Positions 26,274-34,742 of a DNA stretch of 64,000 nt are shown here, in pieces. This stretch comes from JANXLO01 sp038231295 (GTDB lineage Bacteria > Armatimonadota > Chthonomonadetes > Chthonomonadales > Chthonomonadaceae). How positions within the stretch are numbered: position 1 is the stretch's first letter; the number at the start of each line of letters is the position of its first letter. The stretch is taken from positions 5,220-69,219 of the forward strand of contig JBBRLP010000012.1 in the NCBI GenBank assembly GCA_038231295.1, read 5' to 3'. The translations under genes and the position numbers were made by a program. The notes under the pieces are model-generated. The model saw only the letters and a list, made by a program, of their open reading frames with translations, was not told the DNA's origin and searched no databases.

Positions 26274-27803
26274 TTACTTTGGGGGAGTGGTGGCGACGGA
26301 CATTTGGTCGAGTATCTGGCGGTCGGTAATGCCGTACCAGGTGTGGCCTTTGCCGGGGCCGTAGACGATTTCGCCGACGAAGGGTGGGTCGGCGTGGGCA
26401 AGGGAGGCGTCGAGGAGGTGGACGGCGTTGTTGAGGAAGTAGTTGTCGGCGTCGCCGACGTAGAGGTGGATTTTGCCGCGCAGTTTCGGGCCGAGAGTCT
26501 TCCAGTGCGCCTCCATGTAGAGGCGCATATCGTATTTTTTCCACTGCGCGGCGGCGGCATGGTCTATAGCGCCGGTCTGTGGGTTCCAGAGCGGGACGGG
26601 CTTGCCGTCCGCGCCGCGTGCGCCGAAGACCGCGTTCCAGGCCCCCCACTGCCCGCCGGAATAGGGGTAGCTGTCGCCATCGCCGCGCACGTTCTCCATC
26701 TGCACTTCGTGGCGCACTGTGAAGAGCGTCTCGCCCCCGGTCGTGCGGGCGGAGGCCCGCTCGAAGCCGTAGGGATTGACGTAGGCGTTCCTGTCGTCGT
26801 AGATGTTGATAAGTTCGTAGGCGCGGAAATCGAGCGGGTCGGGGCTGGAGGGCCAGGTGCCGTTGAAGAAGTCCGGGTAGAAGACCTGGAGCGCGAACGC
26901 CACCCACCCGCCCGTCGAAGCGCCGTCCAGCACACGGGCGTAGGGCTGCCCGATGCCGCGAAAGGTGTGCTCGATGGTGGGGATGAGTTCCTGCGTCACC
27001 GCGTCGCCGTAGGGGCCGTTGTTCGCGGAGTTGACCTGATACGGGTCACCGAACGGGCCGTCGCCGTCCAGCAGAATCGTCAGGAAGCGGGGCGCGTCGT
27101 CCGCCGCCCAGAGTTTGCGGAAGCCGGAGCCTTCGCGCATCATGTTGCCGACCGCCGTGTAGCGCGTCGCGAACCCGCCGATATGGACGCGCAACGGATA
27201 GTGGCGCGTCGGCTCTTTGTCGTAGTCACGCGGCAGAATGACGCCCACCCGCAGGTAGATGGGCCTGCCGTGAAACGCCGTCAGCAGATCGGACTTGAGC
27301 TTGAGATATTTGACAGACGCCGTGTCTGCGGGCAGCGTCTCCGGCGGCGCAGTGTGGGTCAGTGTCAGCCGGACGGTTCCGCCCTTCGCCGGGTCGAGAT
27401 GCACCGCCGTCGCGTCACTGAACAGATTGCCGGGCGCATTGAGAGAGCGGAGGTCGCGGTTCGTCGCGAAGAGCGCCTGCACCGCGTAGTCGCCCGCAGG
27501 CAGTTTCGCCAGCGACTCTATCGGGAAGATCACGGCTTTGCTGTCCAGCGTCACGGCCTTGCCGGGCGCGAGGTTCGCCGCGTCCCGGCCCAGCACCGGC
27601 GCGGCATTCATTCCCGTCTGCCCGGAGCGGAACACCGGCCCCGGACTCCCCTTCGGCCCTATCGAGACCAGCACCCGGCCGCTGTTCGCGCCGCCCGTCA
27701 GCGCGGCATCACGGGTCACCTCGAAGCGCAGTCCGGTCTGCGCCCCCACGCGCCCCGCCGCCACAACCGACAGCAGCGCCCACACCGCAGCGGCCTTCCT
27801 CAT
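26274..27803 (-). CDS. secreted esterase, alpha/beta hydrolase (esterase D / CE1-like)
   Basis: A 509-residue protein from the ATG at 27803 (five bases after GAAAGGTGG). A signal peptide (MRKAAAVWALLSVVAAGRVGAQ) precedes a beta-sandwich N-terminal part (about 25-190) and a PF00756-type hydrolase domain. The nucleophile elbow is DGASTGGW and the likely His is in GPGKGHTWYGITD. Relatives cleave feruloyl or acetyl esters or other small esters. The protein is exported. It is 9 bases downstream of the Gfo/Idh gene and so in one operon with it, next to the xylan locus, which favours a carbohydrate-ester substrate. Exact substrate unknown. Confidence 0.75.
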   Translation of the reverse strand: MRKAAAVWALLSVVAAGRVGAQTGLRFEVTRDAALTGGANSGRVLVSIGPKGSPGPVFRSGQTGMNAAPVLGRDAANLAPGKAVTLDSKAVIFPIESLAKLPAGDYAVQALFATNRDLRSLNAPGNLFSDATAVHLDPAKGGTVRLTLTHTAPPETLPADTASVKYLKLKSDLLTAFHGRPIYLRVGVILPRDYDKEPTRHYPLRVHIGGFATRYTAVGNMMREGSGFRKLWAADDAPRFLTILLDGDGPFGDPYQVNSANNGPYGDAVTQELIPTIEHTFRGIGQPYARVLDGASTGGWVAFALQVFYPDFFNGTWPSSPDPLDFRAYELINIYDDRNAYVNPYGFERASARTTGGETLFTVRHEVQMENVRGDGDSYPYSGGQWGAWNAVFGARGADGKPVPLWNPQTGAIDHAAAAQWKKYDMRLYMEAHWKTLGPKLRGKIHLYVGDADNYFLNNAVHLLDASLAHADPPFVGEIVYGPGKGHTWYGITDRQILDQMSVATTPPK

Positions 27804-27821
27804 CGCATCCACCTTTCGGGG

Positions 27822-28880
27822 TCAGGGTTCAATGGCATTGTTTACTTCCACCGTCTGCCCGGTATCGGCGGCCTCGATGGTAGCGAGGACCAGCGCGAGG
27901 GTGTGCAGGTTGTCGCGCCCGCTCGTCTCCGGCTCGACCCGCTGCTCAATGCAGGCCCGCCAGTGGTAGAGGTCGTAGTGATGCCCGGTCGGGCCGATGG
28001 AGGCGGCCTGTACGGGTTCGCCCCAGGGTTCGGGCAGGGGGGTGAAGAAGTGCTGTTCGTGGTACTGCGACACGTCGGCGTTCTCGCGGAAGAGCCGAAT
28101 CGGCCCCCAGTCGTCGTGCGGATTCCAGACAATCGAGCCGTGCGAACCCGTCAATACCCAGCGTCCGTTCCAGCCCGTGTCCTGCCCCGGCGCGGCGAAC
28201 GATCCCGTATAGTTGACGCGCACCCCGTTGTTGAATTCGATCCAGGCGAACGCGCTCATATCGCCCCGCGTGTTGCTGAAAGCCGGATTCCAGGTCTGCG
28301 CCTGCACCCGCTTCGCGTTGCAGCCGAGCAGGTAGCGCATCATATCGAAATGGTGAATCGCCATGTCCATCAAGAACGGATGCGTCATCGTCTGTCGCCA
28401 GCCGAACAGCAAGCCGTGCAGTTGAAACTCCGCGACCACATGGTCCAGTTCTCCAATCACGCTCTCCGCAATAAGGCGGCGCAGCGTGCGCGGCTGATCC
28501 TGATACCGAAACTGCTGCGTCACCATCAGCGTCCGGTCGCGCTCCTTCGCCGCCCGCACCATCGCCTGTGCGCCTTGCAAGGTATCGGAAATCGGCTTTT
28601 CGACGAGGACGTGCAGTCCTGCCTCCATCGCCGACAGCGTCGTCGCCTCATGAAACGGCGCGGGCGTGACGTTGATAAACCCGTCCGCCTCGACCGTTTT
28701 TAGCGCCTCTTCCAGCCGTAAGAAACGGCGTTCCGGCGGAACCCCAATCCTCTCCCCCGCAGAGTCAAGTGCCTTCTGACTTGGGTCCACCAACGCCACA
28801 TGCTCAAAACCGGGACAGTCCCGCACAGCGGAGAGCCAGCTTCCCCCGAAGCCGCCCACGCCTGCCTGTATCACACGCAT
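27822..28880 (-). CDS. Gfo/Idh/MocA family NAD(P)-dependent oxidoreductase
   Basis: A 352-residue cytoplasmic enzyme. The N-terminal Rossmann fold has the start VIQAGVGGFGGSWL, and the family EKP motif is VLVEKPIS with the catalytic Lys. The C-terminal Gfo/Idh substrate domain contains HHFDMMRYLLG and TGSHGSIVWNP. Members oxidise or reduce sugars, inositols or sugar acids, and the substrate is not predictable. Operon with the secreted esterase, and divergent from the CE6 gene with a LacI-type operator between, so it may process a sugar released by the xylan locus. Confidence 0.85.
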   Translation of the reverse strand: MRVIQAGVGGFGGSWLSAVRDCPGFEHVALVDPSQKALDSAGERIGVPPERRFLRLEEALKTVEADGFINVTPAPFHEATTLSAMEAGLHVLVEKPISDTLQGAQAMVRAAKERDRTLMVTQQFRYQDQPRTLRRLIAESVIGELDHVVAEFQLHGLLFGWRQTMTHPFLMDMAIHHFDMMRYLLGCNAKRVQAQTWNPAFSNTRGDMSAFAWIEFNNGVRVNYTGSFAAPGQDTGWNGRWVLTGSHGSIVWNPHDDWGPIRLFRENADVSQYHEQHFFTPLPEPWGEPVQAASIGPTGHHYDLYHWRACIEQRVEPETSGRDNLHTLALVLATIEAADTGQTVEVNNAIEP

Positions 28881-29012
28881 CGAATCTTCTTTCCCTTCCT
28901 CACGAAATTGTCTCTTCCGTGCCGTGCTAATTCGCGGCGTGTATCAGCGATTCCTCCGACAGTCTGAAGTAGGGTAGTCTGGTCCGCGTAAAGGTGAGTG
29001 AGTAACGAAGAC

Positions 29013-29042
29013 GTGACATAACCGGCAAAAGTGTGTTAAACT
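29013..29042 (+). promoter_or_regulatory. predicted sigma-70 promoter of the CE6 gene
   Basis: GTGACA at 29013-29018 and TAAACT at 29037-29042 with an 18-base spacer. The predicted start point (about 29049) lies inside the operator at 29046-29061, which supports this reading although both boxes are moderate. Confidence 0.4.
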
Positions 29043-29045
29043 ACC

Positions 29046-29061
29046 GCTATTACCAAATAGC
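29046..29061. promoter_or_regulatory. LacI-type operator-like inverted repeat
   Basis: GCTATTACCAAATAGC has perfect 6-base arms. On the minus strand it reads GCTATTTGGTAATAGC, differing at two positions from the operator near the xylanase promoter (GCTGTTTCGTAATAGC). It sits at the predicted start point of the CE6 promoter and between divergent genes, as expected for a repressor site of the regulator at 36043. Confidence 0.5.
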
Positions 29062-29174
29062 CGGTTCCGTCGAGTACGACACGAAGGCGCTGCGCTCGCC
29101 CCGCTGTCATGTCACCGTACATGACAGCAAAATGCGAGCGTCGGATGCGCCGCAACGGAGGAAAAGAGGACAGC

Positions 29175-30137
29175 ATGAAAACAGTCTTTCTGGTGTTGAC
29201 CGCAATGCTCTGCCTGAATGTCTCTGCCCGGGCACAGGACAAGAAATTCTATATTTTCCTGTCCTTCGGGCAGTCGAATATGGAGGGCTATCCGGGAATT
29301 GAAGAACAGGACAAAGGGCCGGTGGAGGAGAGGTTCCAGGTGATGGCTGCGGTCAATTTCCCGAATTCGCTCCGAGAAAAAGGCCACTGGTATACGGCGG
29401 TTCCTCCGCTGGCGCGACCGGGCAACGGCATTGGCCCAACGGACTACTTTGGCCGCACACTGGTGGCCCATCTTCCTGCCAATATCAAGGTAGGGGTGAT
29501 CAATGTCTCTGTCGCCGGATGCAAGATAGAAATGTTCGACAAGGAACACTACGCCTCTTATGCGGAGACAGCCCCGCCCTGGATGAAGGGAATTATCGCG
29601 GCGTATGGCGGTAATCCCTATCAACGTCTGGTAGATATGGCGAAATTGGCGCAAAAGGACGGCGTTATCAAAGGCATCCTTCTCCATCAGGGCGAGTCCA
29701 ACACGAACGACAAAGAGTGGCCGAACAAGGTGAAAGGCGTTTACGACAACCTGATTAAAGATTTGAATCTCAAGTCCGAAGAGGTGCCGCTGCTGGCAGG
29801 CGAGCTTGTCAATGCCGATCAAAAAGGCGCGTGTGCCAGCATGAACGCTATTATTGACGATCTGCCGAAGACAATCCCCCACTCCTACGTCATCTCTTCG
29901 GCAGGCTGCTCCTCCCGCCCCGACCACCTGCACTTCACCCCGGCCGGTTATCGAGAGTTCGGAAAGCGCTATGGAGAAAAAATGCTCTCCCTCCTCGGTT
30001 ACAAGGCTGCTGCCACCCCGACGCCGACTCAGCCCGGCGGAGGCGCCGCGCCGCCTGCGACAGCGGCGACTTCGCGGCCTGTTGTGCCGACGCTGCCTGC
30101 TGCACAGGAGGGTACAGGGTTATCCGCTCACCGGTAG
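29175..30137 (+). CDS. secreted CE6-like acetylxylan esterase (SGNH hydrolase, DUF303)
   Basis: From the ATG at 29175 behind GGAGGAAAAGAGGA, 320 residues with the signal peptide MKTVFLVLTAMLCLNVSARA. The SGNH hydrolase motifs are SFGQSNMEG (nucleophile Ser), GVINVSVAGCKIE, GILLHQGESN (block III) and DHLHFTPAGYREFG (Asp-His pair). This is the sialate O-acetylesterase / CE6 type, in which acetyl groups are removed from xylan side positions. A Pro/Ala/Thr-rich tail of about 45 residues follows the domain. The tail overlaps the 3' end of the convergent GH43 gene by 18 bases. Context with xylanase and GH43 genes supports acetylxylan as substrate. Confidence 0.8.
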   Translation: MKTVFLVLTAMLCLNVSARAQDKKFYIFLSFGQSNMEGYPGIEEQDKGPVEERFQVMAAVNFPNSLREKGHWYTAVPPLARPGNGIGPTDYFGRTLVAHLPANIKVGVINVSVAGCKIEMFDKEHYASYAETAPPWMKGIIAAYGGNPYQRLVDMAKLAQKDGVIKGILLHQGESNTNDKEWPNKVKGVYDNLIKDLNLKSEEVPLLAGELVNADQKGACASMNAIIDDLPKTIPHSYVISSAGCSSRPDHLHFTPAGYREFGKRYGEKMLSLLGYKAAATPTPTQPGGGAAPPATAATSRPVVPTLPAAQEGTGLSAHR

Positions 30138-31076
30138 AATGGTTCCATCCGGTGCATGGAATATCTCGCTTACTTTGACGCAGCGCAGGTGGCTCTGTCC
30201 TCCAGAGAGCGAGGCGTCGTGGTAGAACAGGTACCACCGCCCCTGAAACTCCACGATGGAGTGGTGCGTCGTCCAGCCGACGACCGGTTCCAGGAGACGG
30301 CCCCGATAGGTAAAGGGGCCGAGCGGGTTGTCGCCTGTCGCGTAGACCAGGAAGTGCGTGTCTCCGGTGGAGTAGGAGAAGTAGTAGAGGTCCCCGCGCC
30401 GATGGACCCACGCGGCCTCGAAGAAACGGCGATCATGATCGCTCGCCTTCAGGGGCGTCCCGTCTTCGTCCAACAGAGACACCTCCCGAATATCTCCCAC
30501 AAAGGAGCGCATATCGTCGCGGAGGCATCCAACACGGGGCATGAGCGCCGGTCCCTCGCCGGAAGGCTCCTGTCCGGTCGGATCGAACTGTCCCGACTGC
30601 CAGCACTGAAGCTGTCCTCCCCAGATTCCCCCGAAATAGAGATAGCTCTGGCCGTCTTCGTCTACAAAAGCGCACGGATCAATACTGTAACTTCCGGCTA
30701 TCGGCTCCGGCTCCGGCGTGAACGGCCCCTCGGGAGCAGCACTGACGGCGACCCCGATGCGAAAGAGACCCGCGTGGTCACGCGCCGGGAAGTAGAGATA
30801 GTAGCGTCCGTTTTTCACGGCGGCATCAGGTGCCCAGAGCTGTTTCGATGCCCAGGGAATCTGCTCCAGGGCCAGCGCGATCCCGTGATCGGTCACCTGG
30901 CCCCCGATAGCGTCCAGCGAGAACACGTGATAGTCCGTCATATCATACTGATCGCCGTTGTCATTCGCAGGAATGTCCGTCTCGCGGTCGTGGGACGGAT
31001 ACAGATAGAGCCGACCCTCGAAGACGTGGGCCGAGGGATCGGCGGTATAGAGATGCGTGATTAAGGGCGCCGTCAT
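30120..31076 (-). CDS. GH43 glycoside hydrolase, intracellular (beta-xylosidase / arabinofuranosidase)
   Basis: A 318-residue enzyme with no signal peptide. The five-bladed propeller signatures of GH43 are visible: base Asp13 in YTADPSAHVF, the pKa-modulating Asp in YSIDPCAFVDEDG, and the acid Glu in RRFFEAAWVHRRG. It probably hydrolyses short xylo- or arabinoxylo-oligosaccharides after uptake. It is the last gene of the import operon (binding protein, two permeases, GH43) and converges with the CE6 gene. Intracellular location is consistent with import of oligomers by the neighbouring ABC proteins. Confidence 0.85.
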   Translation of the reverse strand: MTAPLITHLYTADPSAHVFEGRLYLYPSHDRETDIPANDNGDQYDMTDYHVFSLDAIGGQVTDHGIALALEQIPWASKQLWAPDAAVKNGRYYLYFPARDHAGLFRIGVAVSAAPEGPFTPEPEPIAGSYSIDPCAFVDEDGQSYLYFGGIWGGQLQCWQSGQFDPTGQEPSGEGPALMPRVGCLRDDMRSFVGDIREVSLLDEDGTPLKASDHDRRFFEAAWVHRRGDLYYFSYSTGDTHFLVYATGDNPLGPFTYRGRLLEPVVGWTTHHSIVEFQGRWYLFYHDASLSGGQSHLRCVKVSEIFHAPDGTILPVSG

Positions 31077-31159
31077 AGATCGCTCTTCTCCTCGCCGCCG
31101 GCCCTCACGCCGCTGCGGCCCCCAACGACATTACCCGCGCTTTCCGGAAACATTGGCCC

Positions 31160-31990
31160 CTATCCCTTGACGGCCCCCGCTGTCAGACCCGCCACGAACT
31201 CCTTTTGCAGGATGAAAAACAGAATGACCACCGGCAGCACGCTGATCAGCGTGCCAGCCATCAGCATCCCGTACTCCTGATTGTAGATGCCGATCATCTG
31301 GCTCAGGGCGATGGGCAGCGTGAAAAGGTTACGATTGTGCAGTATGATCTGCGGCCACAGGAAACTGTTCCAGGTGCCCATGAAACTGATCAGGCAGAAG
31401 GCTCCGATCATGGGCCGGGAGACGGGCATCACAATATCCCGGTATATCTGGAACTCCGAGCAGCCGTCAATGCGGGCCGCCTGAAGCAGTTCGTCGGGTA
31501 TGGACTGGATGGACTGCCGGAACAGAAAGATGCCGAACACACTGACGGCGCCGGGGATAATCAGGCCCAGGTAGCTGTCCACCAGCCCCAGCCGATGCAG
31601 GAGTTCGAAAAGCGGCGCCATCGTCAGTTGGCCGGGGATCATCAGCGTCGCGAGCATCAGGACGGTGAGCAGCTTTTTGCCCCTGAATTCGTACTTTGCC
31701 AGCGCGAATCCGGCAAGCGACGAGAAGAACAACTGCACGATAACGGTCGTGCTGGCGAGGAAGATGCTGTTCAGCAGGTTGTGCTGAAACACATCGGTCT
31801 TGTGAAACAGGTCTACATAGTTCTGCACACTGATCGTCGGCGCAAAGAAAGTGTAGTGAAACTGGTCGTTGCTGCCCTTGGTCGTCGCCGCGATCAGCCA
31901 GACGAGCGGCGTCAGCACAACTGCTGCCAACACGATGAGCAGTACCTGCGTCGCGAGGCGACCGAGAGAGGATGCGTTTTTCGGGTTCAA
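31160..31990 (-). CDS. carbohydrate ABC transporter permease (MalG/CUT1 type)
   Basis: A 276-residue inner-membrane protein with six membrane segments and the EAA loop LLQAARIDGCSEFQIYRDIVMP, which couples to the ATPase. It starts with TTG, overlapping the stop of the upstream permease as TTGA, with GGAGAGG as ribosome site. Together with the binding protein and the other permease it should import xylan- or arabinoxylan-derived oligosaccharides. No ATPase gene is in the cluster, so a shared MsmK-type ATPase elsewhere is required. Confidence 0.9.
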   Translation of the reverse strand: MNPKNASSLGRLATQVLLIVLAAVVLTPLVWLIAATTKGSNDQFHYTFFAPTISVQNYVDLFHKTDVFQHNLLNSIFLASTTVIVQLFFSSLAGFALAKYEFRGKKLLTVLMLATLMIPGQLTMAPLFELLHRLGLVDSYLGLIIPGAVSVFGIFLFRQSIQSIPDELLQAARIDGCSEFQIYRDIVMPVSRPMIGAFCLISFMGTWNSFLWPQIILHNRNLFTLPIALSQMIGIYNQEYGMLMAGTLISVLPVVILFFILQKEFVAGLTAGAVKG

Positions 31991-32913
31991 GCGGCCTCTC
32001 CTTTATAGACACCTGTCATACGCAGTTGGAACAGGCTGATGACGAGTACGCCCAGCGCGAGCGACCATCCGATAGCGCTGGCAAGACCGAGATCTCCCGT
32101 GACAAATCCGTGCTGATAGAGATACATCACGATGGTCAGGCCCGCATTCTTCGGCCCCGCCGAGTTGTTCAGCAGCAGATAGGGCAGTTCGTAAAGCTGG
32201 AATGAACCGATGGTAGCGGTCACCAGAACAAACACCGCGACCGGCTTGATACCCGGAACGGTCACCGCCCGGAACTGATGCCAGGCGTTGGCTCCGTCCA
32301 CACGCGCCGCCTCGTAAAGCTCCTGATCCACCGACTGGAGCGCCGCCAGAAAATAGATCATGTTGAAGCCCACATACATCCAGAGGGAGGCCAGTACAAT
32401 CGCCGGCATGACGAGGTTCGGATTCTGAAGCCACTTCGTATCCAGCGGCACCAGGCGAGGCAGAAGGGGATGGAGTGCACGGTTCACGAGGCCGTACTGC
32501 GGCACATAGAGGATGCCGAACAGTACGGCCACAAAGGCCTGCCCCATCAGGTTCGGAGAGAAAAATGCCATCCGCAGCAGGCCACGCGCTTTAATCCATT
32601 TCTGGGAGAGCAGCATAGCCAGCCCCAGCGCCAGGGGAAGCTGGAGGAACACCGACCAGAACGCATAGACCAGGGTGTTCCAGACAGCCGTCCGGAAGTC
32701 GGCATCTCCGAGCAGGAATCGGTAGTTGCTCAGTCCCACAAACACATGACTCTTCGGGCCGTTCGTGGCATAGAGCGAAAGCCGCAGGCTCTGGAGGATG
32801 GGGTAGCAGCCGAAGACCAGAAATGTGATCAAGAAGGGCGAGATAAACAGATAGGGCGCGAGCTTATGCTGTCGTCGGAACGAGCGGGAATTTTCGGTGT
32901 CGGGCTTTTTCAT
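31987..32913 (-). CDS. carbohydrate ABC transporter permease (MalF/CUT1 type)
   Basis: A 308-residue permease from the ATG at 32913, with a basic N-terminus (MKKPDTENSRSFRRQHK), membrane segments beginning LAPYLFISPFLITFLVFG and the EAA loop LYEAARVDGANAWHQFRAVTVP. It pairs with the MalG-type permease that it overlaps. The start has no normal ribosome site. In its place is the perfect palindrome TTGTACCGGTACAA. The open frame extends upstream to 32961, but that has no better start. Confidence 0.88.
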   Translation of the reverse strand: MKKPDTENSRSFRRQHKLAPYLFISPFLITFLVFGCYPILQSLRLSLYATNGPKSHVFVGLSNYRFLLGDADFRTAVWNTLVYAFWSVFLQLPLALGLAMLLSQKWIKARGLLRMAFFSPNLMGQAFVAVLFGILYVPQYGLVNRALHPLLPRLVPLDTKWLQNPNLVMPAIVLASLWMYVGFNMIYFLAALQSVDQELYEAARVDGANAWHQFRAVTVPGIKPVAVFVLVTATIGSFQLYELPYLLLNNSAGPKNAGLTIVMYLYQHGFVTGDLGLASAIGWSLALGVLVISLFQLRMTGVYKGEAA

Positions 32914-32921
32914 AGGTGATC

Positions 32922-32935
32922 TTGTACCGGTACAA
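32922..32935. promoter_or_regulatory. 14-bp perfect palindrome upstream of the permease start
   Basis: TTGTACCGGTACAA is fully self-complementary and ends 8 bases before the start codon, where a ribosome site would be expected. It could be an operator or a hairpin controlling translation of the two permeases relative to the binding protein. Function is inferred. Confidence 0.45.
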
Positions 32936-33045
32936 AAGAGGATGGACAGGGGATCGTCCACAAAGGATGAATTTCAGTTTCGAGTCCGTAACTCTCTCAC
33001 TCGTTGCGTGGGCAGAACAGGCGAACTATTAGGCACGGAGCGTCC

Positions 33046-34395
33046 TCAGTACGGGTTTCGGGCGATCAGTTTGCGAACATCGTCGGCGTTCTCCTTTAGC
33101 ACTGCACGTGCGAACGGCGCAAGGTCACGATCCGGATGGGCATTGTACTCCTGCACACAGGAGACTAACGCGGCTCCCAGTTTCGCCTTGGCGGTCTGGA
33201 TAAAGGGACTGCTGTACTGGAACGGCACACTGGGCGCAAGACGTGCGTAGGTGTCTCCCAGCGGCTGATCGCTGTAGTAGGGATTTCGCTCGTGGAATGC
33301 GGGCTGATCCCAGGCCTCCCGCATGGCGGGCAGGATATTTGTCTGGCGAAATCGCTCGGCCAACTGCGGCTTATCCAGATACAGGTGCATCGCCAACTGC
33401 CACGCGAGGTCCTGGTTTGTGCAGCGTTTGGTGATTCCGAGCATGGTGCCGCCCCAGGTGCTGGTGCGTGGTCCTCCGGGAGTTACGGCCGGGAGCGGCA
33501 TTAGGGCCATCTTGCCCGCGACACGCGGAATGTCCTTTTCGAAACTCTTGGAGCGCCAGTCCGGGGTGACGAGAAACAGCACGTACCCGTCTTCTACCGC
33601 CTTGGTGAGGACCTGCCCGCCGCCGAGGCTGTTGCCAATCCGATGCGGGCCAGCGACGAGAGGAACATACCAGCACAGTGTCTGCACCACGGTCTCGTTG
33701 TCGAAGATGCATTTCCCCTGCGGATCGAAATAGCCGCCGCCACGCTGGAAAAGGCAGGTCTCCAGATTGTCTGTGCTGCTGTCGGAGAACTCGATCATGT
33801 ACCGCTCATTGAGCCTGGTCAGTTGGTGGCCGATACGGATGAAGTCGTCCCATGTCTGAATCTTGTTGATATCTACTCCGGCGGCCTCCACCAGGTCGCG
33901 GCGGTAAGCAAGCTGAACCGGATGGACGTCGTGCGGCAGACCGAAGATACGTCCGCGATTCGTGTAGGGCGCAAAGCGGGCATGGACCATCTTGTCCCAG
34001 AGGCCGGTCTCGTGGATGCGGTCGGTCAGGTCTGCGAAGCCGACATCTTTCAGCGGGCCGCGAAAGAACGTGCCGGACGAGCTAATTTCTATCTCGACCA
34101 TATCCGGCACATCCAGGTCGGCAAGAAACGAATTTTGCAGCCGCGCCGCAAGGCCATCGAGTGATACAAGCTGCATCTCAACCTGAACGCCCGGATGTGC
34201 TGCCTCAAAAGCAGGCAGCGCCTTCTGATACGCTTCGTAGTGAGGCTTGGCGAATACCCAGAAGGTGAGTTTCTTCGTACCGGGTGTCATCTGCTTGCTC
34301 GCCGCTATCCGGGCATTCCAGCCGATCCATCCGCCCGAAAGGATCGAGAGGATCAGAAAACTCAGGGCCGCTTTGCCATAAGGGAAGAATCGCAT
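33046..34395 (-). CDS. ABC transporter sugar-binding protein (family 1)
   Basis: About 449 residues from the ATG at 34395 (five bases after GGAGA). An N-terminal hydrophobic stretch (FFPYGKAALSFLILSILSGG) acts as signal or membrane anchor. No lipobox Cys is seen. The rest has the bilobal solute-binding fold (LTFWVFAKPHYEAYQKALPAF, RGRIFGLPHDVHPVQLAYR, VLFLVTPDWR, STWGGTMLGITK). It captures oligosaccharides for the two permeases downstream. Divergent from the GH10 xylanase gene across a 347-base region that carries three operators. The substrate (xylo- or arabinoxylo-oligosaccharide) is inferred from neighbours. Confidence 0.88.
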   Translation of the reverse strand: MRFFPYGKAALSFLILSILSGGWIGWNARIAASKQMTPGTKKLTFWVFAKPHYEAYQKALPAFEAAHPGVQVEMQLVSLDGLAARLQNSFLADLDVPDMVEIEISSSGTFFRGPLKDVGFADLTDRIHETGLWDKMVHARFAPYTNRGRIFGLPHDVHPVQLAYRRDLVEAAGVDINKIQTWDDFIRIGHQLTRLNERYMIEFSDSSTDNLETCLFQRGGGYFDPQGKCIFDNETVVQTLCWYVPLVAGPHRIGNSLGGGQVLTKAVEDGYVLFLVTPDWRSKSFEKDIPRVAGKMALMPLPAVTPGGPRTSTWGGTMLGITKRCTNQDLAWQLAMHLYLDKPQLAERFRQTNILPAMREAWDQPAFHERNPYYSDQPLGDTYARLAPSVPFQYSSPFIQTAKAKLGAALVSCVQEYNAHPDRDLAPFARAVLKENADDVRKLIARNPY

Positions 34396-34528
34396 CGCAC
34401 TCTCCATAACGAGGACTAATAGCTCGCCTTACGCAGGCAAGCAGTGTCAACCCTTTGCACCCTTGCCCAGCGTAGCCGCGTAGCGAGGGGCGTCAGCCCT
34501 TTGCTTCCCTCTGACTGCGGAAGTTTCT

Positions 34529-34548
34529 GCGCTATTTCGTATTAGCAA
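34529..34548. promoter_or_regulatory. LacI-type operator 1 (import operon side)
   Basis: GCGCTATTTCGTATTAGCAA is centred on CG, with GCTA/TAGC arms. It shares GCT, TTTCGTA and TAGCAA with operator 2. It lies at the predicted start point of the minus-strand promoter whose -10 TATACT is at 34550-34555, so a bound repressor would block the binding-protein/permease/GH43 operon. Confidence 0.6.
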
Positions 34549-34605
34549 CAGTATACCCTCTTCATCGGAATTCTATGCCCGAAATGGAGGTAATCAGGAA
34601 TGATG

Positions 34606-34635
34606 TTGACATCGCTCTGTCGAATGCTGTATAGT
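34606..34635 (+). promoter_or_regulatory. sigma-70 promoter of the xylanase operon
   Basis: TTGACA at 34606-34611 and TATAGT at 34630-34635, 18-base spacer, start point near 34642. The -35 is a perfect consensus and the -10 matches five of six. Two operator-like repeats follow at once. Confidence 0.65.
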
Positions 34636-34636
34636 G

Positions 34637-34654
34637 TGCTACGTCGTGGTAGCA
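34637..34654. promoter_or_regulatory. LacI-type operator 3
   Basis: TGCTACGTCGTGGTAGCA has perfect 6-base arms and a central CG. It overlaps the predicted start point of the xylanase promoter. Its centre is 21 bases, two helical turns, from that of operator 2, so two repressor dimers would lie on the same face of DNA. Confidence 0.55.
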
Positions 34655-34656
34655 TA

Positions 34657-34676
34657 TTGCTGTTTCGTAATAGCAA
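34657..34676. promoter_or_regulatory. LacI-type operator 2
   Basis: TTGCTGTTTCGTAATAGCAA is centred on CG with perfect TTGCT/AGCAA arms and 16 of 20 symmetric positions. It is just downstream of the xylanase promoter and 128 bases from operator 1, so looping is possible. Confidence 0.6.
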
Positions 34677-34742
34677 ACGCGCATGCTATCGCGTCAGCAG
34701 CCTGTGCAGCATCCCTCTGTATCTACAGAAAGGTATCCTCTC

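Larger units (their letters stand above)
34396..34742. other. 347-base divergent control region of the xylan locus
   Basis: Between the binding-protein gene (minus) and the xylanase gene (plus). It carries a strong plus promoter (34606-34635), a minus -10 box (TATACT, 34555-34550) and three CG-centred operator-like repeats. The part from 34440 to 34510 has GC-rich imperfect repeats (for example GTCAACCCTTTGC and GTCAGCCCTTTGC) of unknown meaning. Confidence 0.65.

Noticed and set aside
25207..26907. 566-residue minus frame covering the TPR repeats
   Set aside because: Its repetitive sequence is just the complement of the 126-bp TPR units, joined to the shadow of the esterase.
25908..28703. 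931-residue open frame on the plus strand opposite the esterase and Gfo/Idh genes
   Set aside because: It runs through the TPR gene end and two well-supported minus-strand genes. No family is visible, so it is a high-GC shadow.
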